The notes beneath the pieces are model-generated. The model saw only the letters and a program-made list of their open reading frames with translations, was not told the origin of the DNA and made no database searches. Made by a program: the position numbers and the translations under genes. Of a DNA stretch of 39,556 bases, positions 18,216 to 28,310 are shown in pieces. Source of the stretch: Pseudoxanthomonas sp. (lineage in GTDB: Bacteria > Pseudomonadota > Gammaproteobacteria > Xanthomonadales > Xanthomonadaceae); the NCBI GenBank assembly GCA_017745195.1, contig JAGHZW010000055.1:1-39556 (forward strand), read 5' to 3'. Position 1 is the stretch's first letter, and each line of letters begins with the position of its first letter.

Positions 18216-19937
18216 ATGTCGTCGCCGCGCATCGTCCGCCGCGTGGAGATCGAGGCCGGCGCGCACTGGCCCGATTCGGTTCCCCGGCTGTTGCGTCGCG
18301 TCTATGCCGCGCGCGGCGCCGATACGCCCGAGCTCGCACGCCCGCGGTTGGCCGACCTGCTGCCGCCCGACGCGATGGACGGCATGGATGCGGCGACCAC
18401 GCTGCTGCAGCAGGCGATCGGCCAGGATCGCCACATCGTTGTGGTCGGCGATTTCGACTGCGACGGCGCCACCGCCTGCGCCGCCGGCGTGCGCGGCCTG
18501 CGCATGCTCGGCGCGCGGCACGTCTCGCACGCGGTGCCCAACCGGATGGTGCACGGCTACGGCCTGTCGCCGGCGCTGGTCGGGGAACTGGCTGCGCTGC
18601 AACCCGACCTGCTGCTGACCGTCGACCATGGGATCGCTTGCCATGCCGGCATCGAGGCCGCACGCGCACGCGGCTGGCAGGTCGTGGTGACCGACCACCA
18701 CCTGCCCGGGCCGCGGTTGCCGGCCGCCGATGCCATCGTCAATCCGAACCTGCCCGGCGACGCGTTCCCGAGCAAGGCCCTCGCGGGCGTCGGCGTGGTC
18801 TTCTACCTGCTGCTGGCGCTGCGCAAGAAGCTGCGCGACGCGGGTGGATTCGCCGACGCCGAGCCGGACCTGGCCTCGCTGCTCGACCTGGTCGCGGTCG
18901 GCACGGTCGCCGACCTGGTGCCGCTGGACGCCAACAACCGCCGGCTGGTCTCGGCCGGGCTGCGCCGGTTGCGTGCCGGCCATGGTTGCGCCGGCCTGCA
19001 GGCGCTGATCGCGGTCTGCGGCCGCGAGGCGCAGCGGCTGACCGCCGCCGACATCGGCTTCGCGATCGGTCCGCGCCTGAATGCCGCCGGGCGACTGGAA
19101 GACATGGCGCTTGGCATCGAATGCCTGCTCAGCGACGACGCCGTCCGTGCGCGCGAACTGGCCGCGCTGCTCAACGAGATCAACGCCGAGCGCCGCGCGG
19201 TGCAGCAGGACATGACCGACGATGCCGAGGCCGCGCTGGCCGGCCTGCTGCTGGCCGGATCCGGCACGCCGCTGGCGCCATGCCTGTTCGATCCGCAATG
19301 GCATCCGGGCGTGGTCGGCCTGGTCGCCTCGAAGATGAAGGAGCGCCTGCATCGGCCGGTGCTCGCTTTCGCCCCGTCGGAGCCGGGCAGCGATGTGTTG
19401 CGCGGTTCGGCACGCTCGATTCCCGGCTTCCACATCCGCGACGCGCTGGCCGCGGTCGACAGCCGGAATCCCGGGCTGATCCAGCGTTTCGGCGGCCATG
19501 CGATGGCCGCCGGCCTGAGCCTGGCGCAGGCGGATCTTGCCGCGTTCGAGCAGGCCTGGCTGGCGCATGCCACGCAGGTGCTCGACGACGGCCTGCTCCA
19601 GGCCGAACTGCTCAGCGACGGCGAACTGCGTCCGCAGGAACTGGACCGTTTCCACGCCGAAGCACTGCGCGATGGCGGGCCGTGGGGACAGGGTTTCCCC
19701 GAGCCGCTGTTCGATGGCCTTTTCGAAGTGCTGGACTGGCGCGTGGTCGGCGAGCGCCACCTGAAGCTGAGCCTGCGCCATCCCGGCCTGCGCGAACCGC
19801 TGGCGGCGATCCAGTTCGGCGGCTGGAAGGGGACGCCGCCCGCGTCGAGCCTGCACCTGGCGTACCGGCTTGCACCCGACGACTACCGTGGCGGCCAGTC
19901 GATCCAGCTGGTGGTCGAGCACCTCGCACCGGCCTGA
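18216..19937 (+). CDS. recJ: Single-stranded-DNA-specific exonuclease RecJ
   Basis: A 573-residue 5'-3' exonuclease of the DHH superfamily used in RecF-type recombination, mismatch and base excision repair. Metal-binding motifs: VVGDFDCDGATA (Asp79, Asp81, Asp83), TVDHGI (Asp137, His138), VVTDHHLPG (Asp160, His161, His162) and AVGTVADLVPL. The DHHA1 part contains GPRLNAAGRLEDM, WHPGVVGLVASKMKER, RGSARSIPGFHIRDAL and RFGGHAMAAGLSL, followed by the oligonucleotide-binding C-terminal region (FGGWKG). Length is normal. ATG 18216 is one base after the preceding stop, so translation is probably coupled. No clear terminator follows; the next gene begins 609 bases later. Confidence 0.95.
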   Translation: MSSPRIVRRVEIEAGAHWPDSVPRLLRRVYAARGADTPELARPRLADLLPPDAMDGMDAATTLLQQAIGQDRHIVVVGDFDCDGATACAAGVRGLRMLGARHVSHAVPNRMVHGYGLSPALVGELAALQPDLLLTVDHGIACHAGIEAARARGWQVVVTDHHLPGPRLPAADAIVNPNLPGDAFPSKALAGVGVVFYLLLALRKKLRDAGGFADAEPDLASLLDLVAVGTVADLVPLDANNRRLVSAGLRRLRAGHGCAGLQALIAVCGREAQRLTAADIGFAIGPRLNAAGRLEDMALGIECLLSDDAVRARELAALLNEINAERRAVQQDMTDDAEAALAGLLLAGSGTPLAPCLFDPQWHPGVVGLVASKMKERLHRPVLAFAPSEPGSDVLRGSARSIPGFHIRDALAAVDSRNPGLIQRFGGHAMAAGLSLAQADLAAFEQAWLAHATQVLDDGLLQAELLSDGELRPQELDRFHAEALRDGGPWGQGFPEPLFDGLFEVLDWRVVGERHLKLSLRHPGLREPLAAIQFGGWKGTPPASSLHLAYRLAPDDYRGGQSIQLVVEHLAPA

Positions 19938-20546
19938 GCGTCATCGCGGAACCGCCGGTCCACGCGCCGATGAGCGCCGGCCATCTGGCGCACACGCGGA
20001 TATCGCTTCGCGCGATACCCGGGCTTGCGGCGATTGCCCGCCTCCGTTGATGTGTCCGAGTCGTCACTTCTGACATTCCACTCGCGACGGCCGCGATACC
20101 GCTTCATGTATGCGCCCGTGCGGGGATGAAGACGTTGTCAACGACGTTGCCCAACGTGCCCCGCGCGGCCGGATGCGGGCTGCCACCGGACGCCGAACGC
20201 GCGTTTTTGCGCGAAGAAAGCCGCCTTTCGTCATTCCGGTTCGGTCGTTTTCGATGCTCCGGCGAACGCGAAAGCCCGCGGCGGCCGGGGGCCAGGCCGT
20301 GGCGCTGGCCAGGGTGTTATTCCATTTGCGCCGATTGCAATGCGGCGATCGATATAGATGAGCGGCCCCAATGGCGTTCTTTGCCGTTGAAACGCCCCAG
20401 CTTCGTGCTGTCTTGCAGCATTCCCGGAAGAAGCCGCGCTCCTAACATCCTTGCGTCGCGCTCGTGGCGGCGATGTCCCGCCGTCCGCGTGCATGACCTG
20501 CCATTACAGTCGCCGGCCACCGCCGGCGTTCCATCACCAAGAAGGA
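19938..20546. other. 609-base non-coding region upstream of the TonB-dependent receptor
   Basis: No convincing gene. Short open frames on the plus strand here (for example from 20126) run into the receptor gene out of frame and are Arg/Pro-rich, as expected from GC-rich non-coding DNA. Visible structure: a TATCGC/GCGATA hairpin soon after recJ (near 20000-20017), the CGTTG/CAACG cluster at 20133-20157, and a more AT-rich patch at 20310-20360 with TATAGA at 20353. No promoter with good spacing could be assigned. A regulatory region or small RNA is possible. Confidence 0.6.
20133..20157. promoter_or_regulatory. Cluster of CGTTG/CAACG inverted half-sites, probable operator
   Basis: Four alternating half-sites in 25 bases: CGTTG (20133-20137), CAACG (20139-20143), CGTTG (20145-20149), CAACG(T) (20152-20157). 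Neighbouring pairs form perfect inverted repeats with spacers of one, one and two bases; ACGTTG-CC-CAACGT is perfect over 14 bases. Palindromes with a CG-centred core upstream of TonB-receptor genes are often bound by LacI-type regulators, but no regulator gene lies next to it. It is 390 bases from the receptor start. Confidence 0.45.
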
Positions 20547-23441
20547 ATGAACACGGTGCACAAGCATTTCGCAAGAACCGCGCTCGCGCGGGCGCTGGGC
20601 GTAGCCGTCCTTGGCATGGCTACCTCGGCCGCCCTCGCCCAGGAGCAGGCCAGCGCGCAACCCGCGACTGGTGGTGAAGACGTCACCGAACTGGACGCGG
20701 TGACGGTGAAGGGGTTCCGGCGCAGCCTGCAGTACTCGACCGAGGCCAAGCGCGACGCGACCGGATTCACCGATTCGATCTTCGCCGAGGACATCGGCAA
20801 GTTCCCGGATACCAACATCGCCGAATCGCTGATGCGCATTCCTGGCGTGCAGCTGCAGCGCGACGTCAATGGCGAGGGCACGAACGTCTCGATCCGCGGC
20901 CTCGGCAACAGCTTCACCAAGACCCTGATCAACGGCGGCGAAGTGGCGACCGCGTCGATCGGCCTGGTCGATGGCAACGGCAACCGCGAGGTCGACCTGA
21001 ACCTGTTCCCGACCGAGTTCTTCAGCCAGCTGACGGTGCACAAGACGCCGGAGGCCAGCCTGCAGGAAGGCGGCATCGGTGGCGTGGTGGACATGCGCAG
21101 CGTGCGTCCGTTCGACAATCCGGGCACGCACGGCACCTACAACATCCAGGCCACGCGCAACGAGGTCGTCGACACGACCAGTCCGCGCGGCTCGGTATTC
21201 GGCAGCTGGACCAACGAGGCCGGCACGTTCGGCGTGCTGGGCGGCGTGGCGATCATCCGTGGCAAGGGTGGCGCCACCGGTTTCGAATCGGTCGGCTGGA
21301 CCAACCCCGGCCTGACCTGGCAGCAGTGCGGCCTTGCGGTGCCTCCGGGCTCGACTGCCAACAGCGCCGCGCCGGCGTGCAATACGAGCGGCGGCGGCAA
21401 CTGGAGCATTCCCAATACCGTGCCGAACCGGCAGGCGGTGATCGATGCGGGCCTGACGCCGGGCGAAACCATCGACCAGGCCTGGCTGCTTGCGCACAAC
21501 CCGGGCCTCACCACCGAGCAGATCAGCGAGGCGCTGATCCCGCGCCTGGCGCGGCCGATGCACACCGCCGGCAAGGATGACCGGGACTCCTACGTGGCCT
21601 CGCTGGAATGGCGTCCGACCGATTCGGCGCATTACTACCTGGACCTGATGTACTCCAAGAAGGAAACCGTCAACGACCGGATCGACATGAACCTGATCGG
21701 ACGCAACGGCCAGGCGATCCCGCTGGACATGACGGTGGACGGGAACAACGTGGTGCAGACCGCCACGCTGACCAACGCGCAGTTCTTCCTCGAAGCGCGC
21801 ACGTTCATCCAGGAAGCCGATTACTGGCGCATCAATCCGGGCGCGACCTGGTGGGTCAACGACGATTTCCGCATCGACGCACAGGCCAGCCACAGCCGTT
21901 CGAAGATGCACCGCTTCCTGCCGACCTTCTTCGTCAATTCGCCCTACACCAACGTCGAGTACGACGGCACCGGCAAGCTGCCCGCGATCACCACCGACCT
22001 GGACCTCAACGATCCGGCCGCCGGCTGGACGCTGGCCGGCGGACGCTTCAACACCGATGCCGATGGACGCACCACCGAAACCACCAGCGCCCGCGTCGAC
22101 CTGCAGTTTGGCGACGAAAGCCGCAACCTCCGCTTCGGCCTGGCGTACGACGACACGCTGCGCAAGCAGCAGGGCTTCGCCAACAGCGCCTACCAGGACC
22201 ATGTGATGGCGACCCTGACCGATGCCGACCTGGTGCAGTACCTGCAGCCGGGGCCGTTCGGCTTCGTCACCTTCGATTTCGACGCGATCAAGGCGGCGAC
22301 CGACTGGTACAGCTATGCCGCGGCCAACACCGAAAGCGGTGGCAGCTCGGCTACCGGCGTGTCCACCGGCGCCATCGCCGAGACCAACGTCGGCACCTAC
22401 CTGGAAGCCAACGGCGAATGGGACCTGGCAGGCCGCACGCTGCGCTACAACGCCGGCGCCCGCTACATCGGCACCAGCCAGCGGATCAGCGGTCCGGTCA
22501 CCGTCAACGGCATGACCCAGTGGGTCGCGCTGGACAGCAGCTACAACGAGTTGCTGCCCTCGGCCAACCTGGCCTGGGACGTGGCCAAGGACTGGGTGGT
22601 ACGCCTGGCCGCCTCGCGCACGATGACCCGTCCGAACCCGACGGCGATGCTGCCGAACATGTCCTTCGGCGACCCGTCGGCCAGCCAGGCCACCCAGGGC
22701 AACCCGGCGCTGAAGCCCTACACGTCCGACAACATCGACCTGGGCGCGGAGTGGTACACCGGTGACGAAGGCCTGGTCGCCCTGACCCTGTTCCAGAAGA
22801 ACGTGAGCGGGTTCACCTACCAGGGCAGCAACACCATTCCGTTCCGTTCGCTCGGCATCGCGTTCGAGGACCTGAATTCGACCCAGCAGACCGCGATCAA
22901 CCAGCGTGGCGGTCCCGATCAGGCGACGGTGGTGGTAACCCAGCAGGTCAATGCCGACGCCGAACTTCGCATCCGCGGGTGGGAGGCGATCTGGGTGCAG
23001 CCGCTGGACTTCGTGTTCAACGGCCTGGGGTTCATGGCCAACTACACCGACATCGAACTGGCGGCCAAGGGCGAGCAGGCCGATCGGCTGGCCGGCAACC
23101 TCTACGGCATCGCCCCGGTGATGTGGAACGCGACCGCGTACTGGGAGAACGACGTCGCCTCGATCCGTGCTTCGTACAACCATTCCGACGCGTTCCCGAC
23201 CTCGGGCCTCAACGAGAACGGCATCGTCTATGCCCGCCGGTACTTCTACGAGCGGAACTGGATCGACCTGTCGGCCAGTTACACCTTCAGGTCGCTGCCG
23301 ACCCAGCCGCAGCTGACCCTCAACGTGAACAACCTGACCCGGCAGAAGTCGCGTGGCCAGTACTTCGCGTTCGAGAACGCCCCGTACGAGTACTACGAGC
23401 CGGGCCGCACGGTCATGCTCGGCCTGCGCGGTACCTGGTAA
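20547..23441 (+). CDS. TonB-dependent receptor (Xanthomonas/Caulobacter type)
   Basis: A 964-residue outer-membrane receptor for energised uptake of a large or scarce nutrient. ATG 20547 has AAGAAGGA upstream and begins a signal peptide ending near AALAQEQ. A TonB box (ELDAVTVKGFR, about residue 50) is followed by the plug domain: FPDTNIAESLMRIPGVQLQR, TNVSIRGLGNSFTKTLING, KTPEASLQEGGIGGVVDMRS. The rest is a 22-strand-barrel-like region with many aromatic, alternating strands (DNIDLGAEWYTGDEGLVALTLFQKNV, FMANYTDIELAAKGEQ) and a C-terminal aromatic residue (LGLRGTW). The plug pattern fits the large TonB-receptor class expanded in Xanthomonas and Caulobacter, often for glycans. No substrate enzymes flank it, so the ligand cannot be inferred. 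Confidence 0.93.
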   Translation: MNTVHKHFARTALARALGVAVLGMATSAALAQEQASAQPATGGEDVTELDAVTVKGFRRSLQYSTEAKRDATGFTDSIFAEDIGKFPDTNIAESLMRIPGVQLQRDVNGEGTNVSIRGLGNSFTKTLINGGEVATASIGLVDGNGNREVDLNLFPTEFFSQLTVHKTPEASLQEGGIGGVVDMRSVRPFDNPGTHGTYNIQATRNEVVDTTSPRGSVFGSWTNEAGTFGVLGGVAIIRGKGGATGFESVGWTNPGLTWQQCGLAVPPGSTANSAAPACNTSGGGNWSIPNTVPNRQAVIDAGLTPGETIDQAWLLAHNPGLTTEQISEALIPRLARPMHTAGKDDRDSYVASLEWRPTDSAHYYLDLMYSKKETVNDRIDMNLIGRNGQAIPLDMTVDGNNVVQTATLTNAQFFLEARTFIQEADYWRINPGATWWVNDDFRIDAQASHSRSKMHRFLPTFFVNSPYTNVEYDGTGKLPAITTDLDLNDPAAGWTLAGGRFNTDADGRTTETTSARVDLQFGDESRNLRFGLAYDDTLRKQQGFANSAYQDHVMATLTDADLVQYLQPGPFGFVTFDFDAIKAATDWYSYAAANTESGGSSATGVSTGAIAETNVGTYLEANGEWDLAGRTLRYNAGARYIGTSQRISGPVTVNGMTQWVALDSSYNELLPSANLAWDVAKDWVVRLAASRTMTRPNPTAMLPNMSFGDPSASQATQGNPALKPYTSDNIDLGAEWYTGDEGLVALTLFQKNVSGFTYQGSNTIPFRSLGIAFEDLNSTQQTAINQRGGPDQATVVVTQQVNADAELRIRGWEAIWVQPLDFVFNGLGFMANYTDIELAAKGEQADRLAGNLYGIAPVMWNATAYWENDVASIRASYNHSDAFPTSGLNENGIVYARRYFYERNWIDLSASYTFRSLPTQPQLTLNVNNLTRQKSRGQYFAFENAPYEYYEPGRTVMLGLRGTW

Positions 23442-23456
23442 GCGGGCGTGTGTTCG

Positions 23457-23491
23457 GCATCGATCCGGTACGGCCAGTGCCGGATCGATGC
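23457..23491. terminator. Long hairpin between convergent genes, possible bidirectional terminator
   Basis: GCATCGATCCGG (23457-23468) and CCGGATCGATGC (23480-23491) form a perfect 12-base-pair stem with an 11-base loop. It lies in the 86-base gap between the TonB receptor and the GGDEF gene, which converge. No T-run follows on either side, so it is not a standard intrinsic terminator; it could still stop or stabilise the 3' ends of both messages. Confidence 0.5.
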
Positions 23492-23527
23492 GGACAGGCA
23501 TCGGAAATGCCGCCGCGGCGCGACACT

Positions 23528-25489
<1,962 letters not shown>

Positions 25490-25567
25490 CGGCAGGCGGA
25501 CAGGGCGGGCGGAAGCCCGTCCCCGTGCCATGCAAGCAGCGTGCCATGTCCGCTGCCGGCCCCGGCA

Positions 25568-26764
25568 TCAGCGGCTGCTGCGGACCGGTCCCAGCGGCTC
25601 CGCGACCCTGCGGTTCGACCGGTACTTGAGTCCGAACAGGGGACGCAGCCAGCCGGCGCGGCGGATGAGCGCGTAGGCACCGAAGCACAGCGCGTAGGTA
25701 CCGACGACCAGCAACGGCCCTTCGAGCAGCGGCGGCAGGTCGAGCGGACGCAGGTTCACCGCCAGCAGCACGATCACGGTCTGGTGGAGGATGTAGACCG
25801 GGAACACCGCCTCGGCCAGCCACTGCCGCGCCGGGCTGTCGCCGGGTGCATGGCGGCGGGCGAAGCCGAGGATCGCCACGATCGCGCCCCACTGCTGCAA
25901 CGCCCACAGGACGCGCGCCGACTGGCGCAGCGCATCCGGTGGCGTGCCGCCGTCGTTGTACTGGGCGAAGTACCAGGCGACGAACAGCCAGCTGGCCAGC
26001 GTGGCGGCCAGGGCCGGCCAGCGTGCCCGCTCGATCCGCTCCCACAGCGGGCCGGGCCTGCCGATGGCGAAGCCGAGCAGGAACAGCGGCAGGTACTGGG
26101 CATGGTTGTACCAGTCGTCGACCAGCGCGTGGGTGGACTCGAAGCGGCCGACCAGCAGCATCCGCGCCGCCGCCAGCCAGGCCAGCGGCCACAGCAGGCC
26201 GCCGGGCCGCGACAGCAGGCCGCGCAGGCCTTCCGCCGCCCGCGCGCTGATGCGGGGCGCCAGTCGCAGGCCGATCCACAGCACCGCCGTGTAGGACCAC
26301 AGGTAGGCGACGAACCACAGGTGGTTCCAGGTCGGCACGGCCAGGCAGTCGTCATCGCGGCAGAATGTGCCGTCGGCGGCCAGGTAGCGCGCCCAGAACG
26401 CCAGGTAGCCGTCGTGGTAGCCGCCAGGCAGCTTTTCGACGACCTCGAAATACGACTGCGGCGGCACGATCACCAGCATGCCGAACACCAGCGGCAGCAG
26501 CAGCCGCCAGGAGCGCGGGCCGATGAACCCGGTGCCGTCGCGCCGGCAACGCTCCCACAGGAACGCGGTAGCGGCGCCGGAGACCAGGAACAGCAGCGAC
26601 AGCCGCCACGGCGCGGACAGCAGCATCAGCGGCTCCAGCGCGTGGCTGGCGTGCGGGCTGTTCACGTGCCAGTCCCAGGTCACGTAATACATGCCCACGT
26701 GGTAGAGGACGAGCAGGGCGAAGGCGCAGATGCGGATCCAGTCGAGGTCGTAGCGGCGTTCCAT
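25568..26764 (-). CDS. Acyltransferase-3 family membrane protein (OpgC-like)
   Basis: A 398-residue multi-pass inner-membrane protein of the acyltransferase-3 family, which transfers acyl or succinyl groups to periplasmic glycans or lipids. Seen: the N-terminal signature RYDLDWIRICAFALLVLYHVGMYY with the conserved His, LFLVSGAATAFLWERC, WRLLLPLVFGMLVIVPPQSYFE, NHLWFVAYLWSYT, then about six further hydrophobic segments and a final QWLAEAVFPVYILHQTVIVLL. ATG 26764 (MERRYDL) is the family-like start; the ribosome site is weak. It is divergent from the LytTR regulator gene 153 bases away, which suggests the regulator controls it. The acceptor is unknown. Confidence 0.87.
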   Translation of the reverse strand: MERRYDLDWIRICAFALLVLYHVGMYYVTWDWHVNSPHASHALEPLMLLSAPWRLSLLFLVSGAATAFLWERCRRDGTGFIGPRSWRLLLPLVFGMLVIVPPQSYFEVVEKLPGGYHDGYLAFWARYLAADGTFCRDDDCLAVPTWNHLWFVAYLWSYTAVLWIGLRLAPRISARAAEGLRGLLSRPGGLLWPLAWLAAARMLLVGRFESTHALVDDWYNHAQYLPLFLLGFAIGRPGPLWERIERARWPALAATLASWLFVAWYFAQYNDGGTPPDALRQSARVLWALQQWGAIVAILGFARRHAPGDSPARQWLAEAVFPVYILHQTVIVLLAVNLRPLDLPPLLEGPLLVVGTYALCFGAYALIRRAGWLRPLFGLKYRSNRRVAEPLGPVRSSR

Positions 26765-26904
26765 GGGGGCGGCTTCCGGGAAGAAGATGCCCACGCTGCC
26801 CGCCTGGCGCGGGGATGGACGATGCGCGGTGACCGGCCGCGGGCGTGGTGGGACGAACCGCGGACCGCAGTGACGGGCGGATGTGGCGGGCGCGGTGCGC
26901 TCCG

Positions 26905-26910
26905 TAGAAT
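26905..26910 (+). promoter_or_regulatory. -10 box directly before the LytTR gene (leaderless candidate)
   Basis: TAGAAT lies seven bases before the ATG at 26918, so a start site at the usual distance falls at or next to the A of ATG. No Shine-Dalgarno is present. No convincing -35 is seen 17 bases upstream. The identical TAGAAT-GCGCG arrangement occurs before tcdA at 35411. Confidence 0.4.
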
Positions 26911-26917
26911 GCGCGGC

Positions 26918-27802
26918 ATGTCTACACTCCGTCCCACGCCCTACCAGCGCTACCTGCCCTGGCGACCCTGGATCGAATCCGGTTTCTGGATCGCGATGAC
27001 CGTCTTCAACGCGGTCGCCAACAGCTACACGGTGGTCCGCGACATCCGCAAGAACGACCTGCCGTTCGCGACCTGGGAACCGGTGGTCTGGGAGTGGTCG
27101 AGCGGTCTGGCCTGGCTGGCCCTGGTCTGGCCCATCGTCTGGTTCAGCCGCCGCTTCCCGATCCACTGGGACAACTGGCGGCGGCAGCTGCCCTGGCACC
27201 TGCTGGCCAGCGTAGTGGTGTCGCTGGCGCACGTGGCCGGCATGGTTGCCCTGCGCAGCCTGGCCTACGCAAGCCAGGGCCAGCCCTACGACTTCGGCGA
27301 CTGGCCGCGCGAGCTGTTCTACGAATACGTCAAGGACGTGCGCAGCTACGCCAGCGCGGTCGTGCTGATCAGCCTGTACCGGCTGCTGCTGCGGCGCCTG
27401 CAGGGCGAGGCCAGCCTGCTGGCCGAACCCGACGAAGGCCCGCCGGTGGAACCGGTCGAGCGGCCCGAACGCTTCCTGGTGCGCAAGCTCGGTCGCGAAT
27501 TCCTGGTCGCCGCCGGCGACATCGAGTGGCTGCAGGCCTCCGGCAACTACGTCAACCTGCGCGTGCGCGGCCACGACTACCCGCTGCGCAGCACGATCGC
27601 CGGGATCGAGGCCCGGCTGGACCCGAAGCTGTTCGCCCGGGTCCACCGCAGCTACATGGTCAACCTCGGCCAGGTCGCTTCGATCGAGCCGCTGGACGCC
27701 GGCGAGGCACGCCTGCACCTGCGCGACGGCACGGTCGTCCCCTGCAGCCGCCGCTACCGGCAGGAGCTGCGCGGGCGGATCGACGGCAGCGACGGCGCCT
27801 GA
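26918..27802 (+). CDS. Membrane-bound LytTR-family transcriptional regulator
   Basis: A 294-residue protein with a membrane N-terminal half and a DNA-binding C-terminal half. Hydrophobic segments lie at about residues 23-42, 63-80, 98-120 and 143-160. After a Pro/Glu-rich linker (LLAEPDEGPPVEPVERPER), the LytTR domain (about 190-285) shows FLVRKLGREFLVAAGDIEWL, ASGNYVNLRV, the FARVHRSYMVNLGQVASIE helix/strand block and DGTVVPCSRRYRQEL. Such proteins sense at the membrane and bind direct repeats upstream of targets. I chose ATG 26918 (MSTLRPTPY); ATG 26909 (MRGMST) lies inside the probable -10 box. It is divergent from the acyltransferase gene, its likely target. Confidence 0.88.
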   Translation: MSTLRPTPYQRYLPWRPWIESGFWIAMTVFNAVANSYTVVRDIRKNDLPFATWEPVVWEWSSGLAWLALVWPIVWFSRRFPIHWDNWRRQLPWHLLASVVVSLAHVAGMVALRSLAYASQGQPYDFGDWPRELFYEYVKDVRSYASAVVLISLYRLLLRRLQGEASLLAEPDEGPPVEPVERPERFLVRKLGREFLVAAGDIEWLQASGNYVNLRVRGHDYPLRSTIAGIEARLDPKLFARVHRSYMVNLGQVASIEPLDAGEARLHLRDGTVVPCSRRYRQELRGRIDGSDGA

Positions 27803-27830
27803 GCGCCATCGCCGCAGTCCTGCCCGAGGA

Positions 27831-28310
27831 TCAGGGCAGCTCCGGCTGCATGCCCACGCCCAGGCGGTTCCAGGCGTTGATCGTGGCCACGGCCATGGTC
27901 AGTTCCGCGATCGCGGCCTCGTCGAAGTGCCCGCGCAGGTCATCGTAGGTGGCATCGGCCGGCGCGCCCGAGGGTAGGGTGGTCAGCTGCTCGGCCCAGG
28001 CCAGCGCGGCGCGCTCGCGCACATCGAAGAAGCGGCTGTCGCGCCAGCCGGCGAGGGTGTCCAGCTTGCGCGGCTCGACCCCGGCCTTGCGCAGGGCGCC
28101 TGCGTGCATGTCCATGCAGTAGGCGCAGCCGTTGATCTGCGAGACGCGCAGGAACACCAGTTCGAGGAACGCCTGGTCCAGCGTGCCCTCGTGCAGGGCG
28201 GTGCTGGCGGCGTACAGGCCCTTGAAGGCGGCGGGTACGTGTTTCGGATAATCGACGCGGTGGAATTTCATTGCAGTGCTGTCCATGGCGGCCGCCTTGG
28301 CCGCCTTCAT
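27831..28310 (-). CDS. Carboxymuconolactone decarboxylase / AhpD-like protein
   Basis: A 159-residue protein of the AhpD-like fold. Seen: the signature LELVFLRVSQINGCAYCMDMH with the redox pair Cys62/Cys65 and His69, then VRERAALAWAEQLT and FDEAAIAELTMAVATINAWNR. The CxxC and His support a peroxidase or disulfide-exchange role, as in alkylhydroperoxidase AhpD. I chose ATG 28310 because its first base is the last base of the sigma-factor stop codon (TGATG), so the pair is coupled; ATG 28286 or 28268 would also give family-like proteins. Genes of this family are the standard partners and regulon members of ECF41 sigma factors, which supports the assignment of both. Confidence 0.9.
   Translation of the reverse strand: MKAAKAAAMDSTAMKFHRVDYPKHVPAAFKGLYAASTALHEGTLDQAFLELVFLRVSQINGCAYCMDMHAGALRKAGVEPRKLDTLAGWRDSRFFDVRERAALAWAEQLTTLPSGAPADATYDDLRGHFDEAAIAELTMAVATINAWNRLGVGMQPELP

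Noticed and set aside
20126-20677. 183-codon plus-strand frame upstream of the TonB receptor
   Set aside because: It overlaps the receptor start out of frame, is Arg/Pro-rich and has no ribosome site; treated as non-coding.
26826-26874. GCGGTGAC / GCAGTGAC pair between the acyltransferase and LytTR genes as a LytTR-type direct repeat
   Set aside because: The copies are 41 bases apart, do not match known LytTR spacing, and such eight-base matches are common in this GC-rich sequence.
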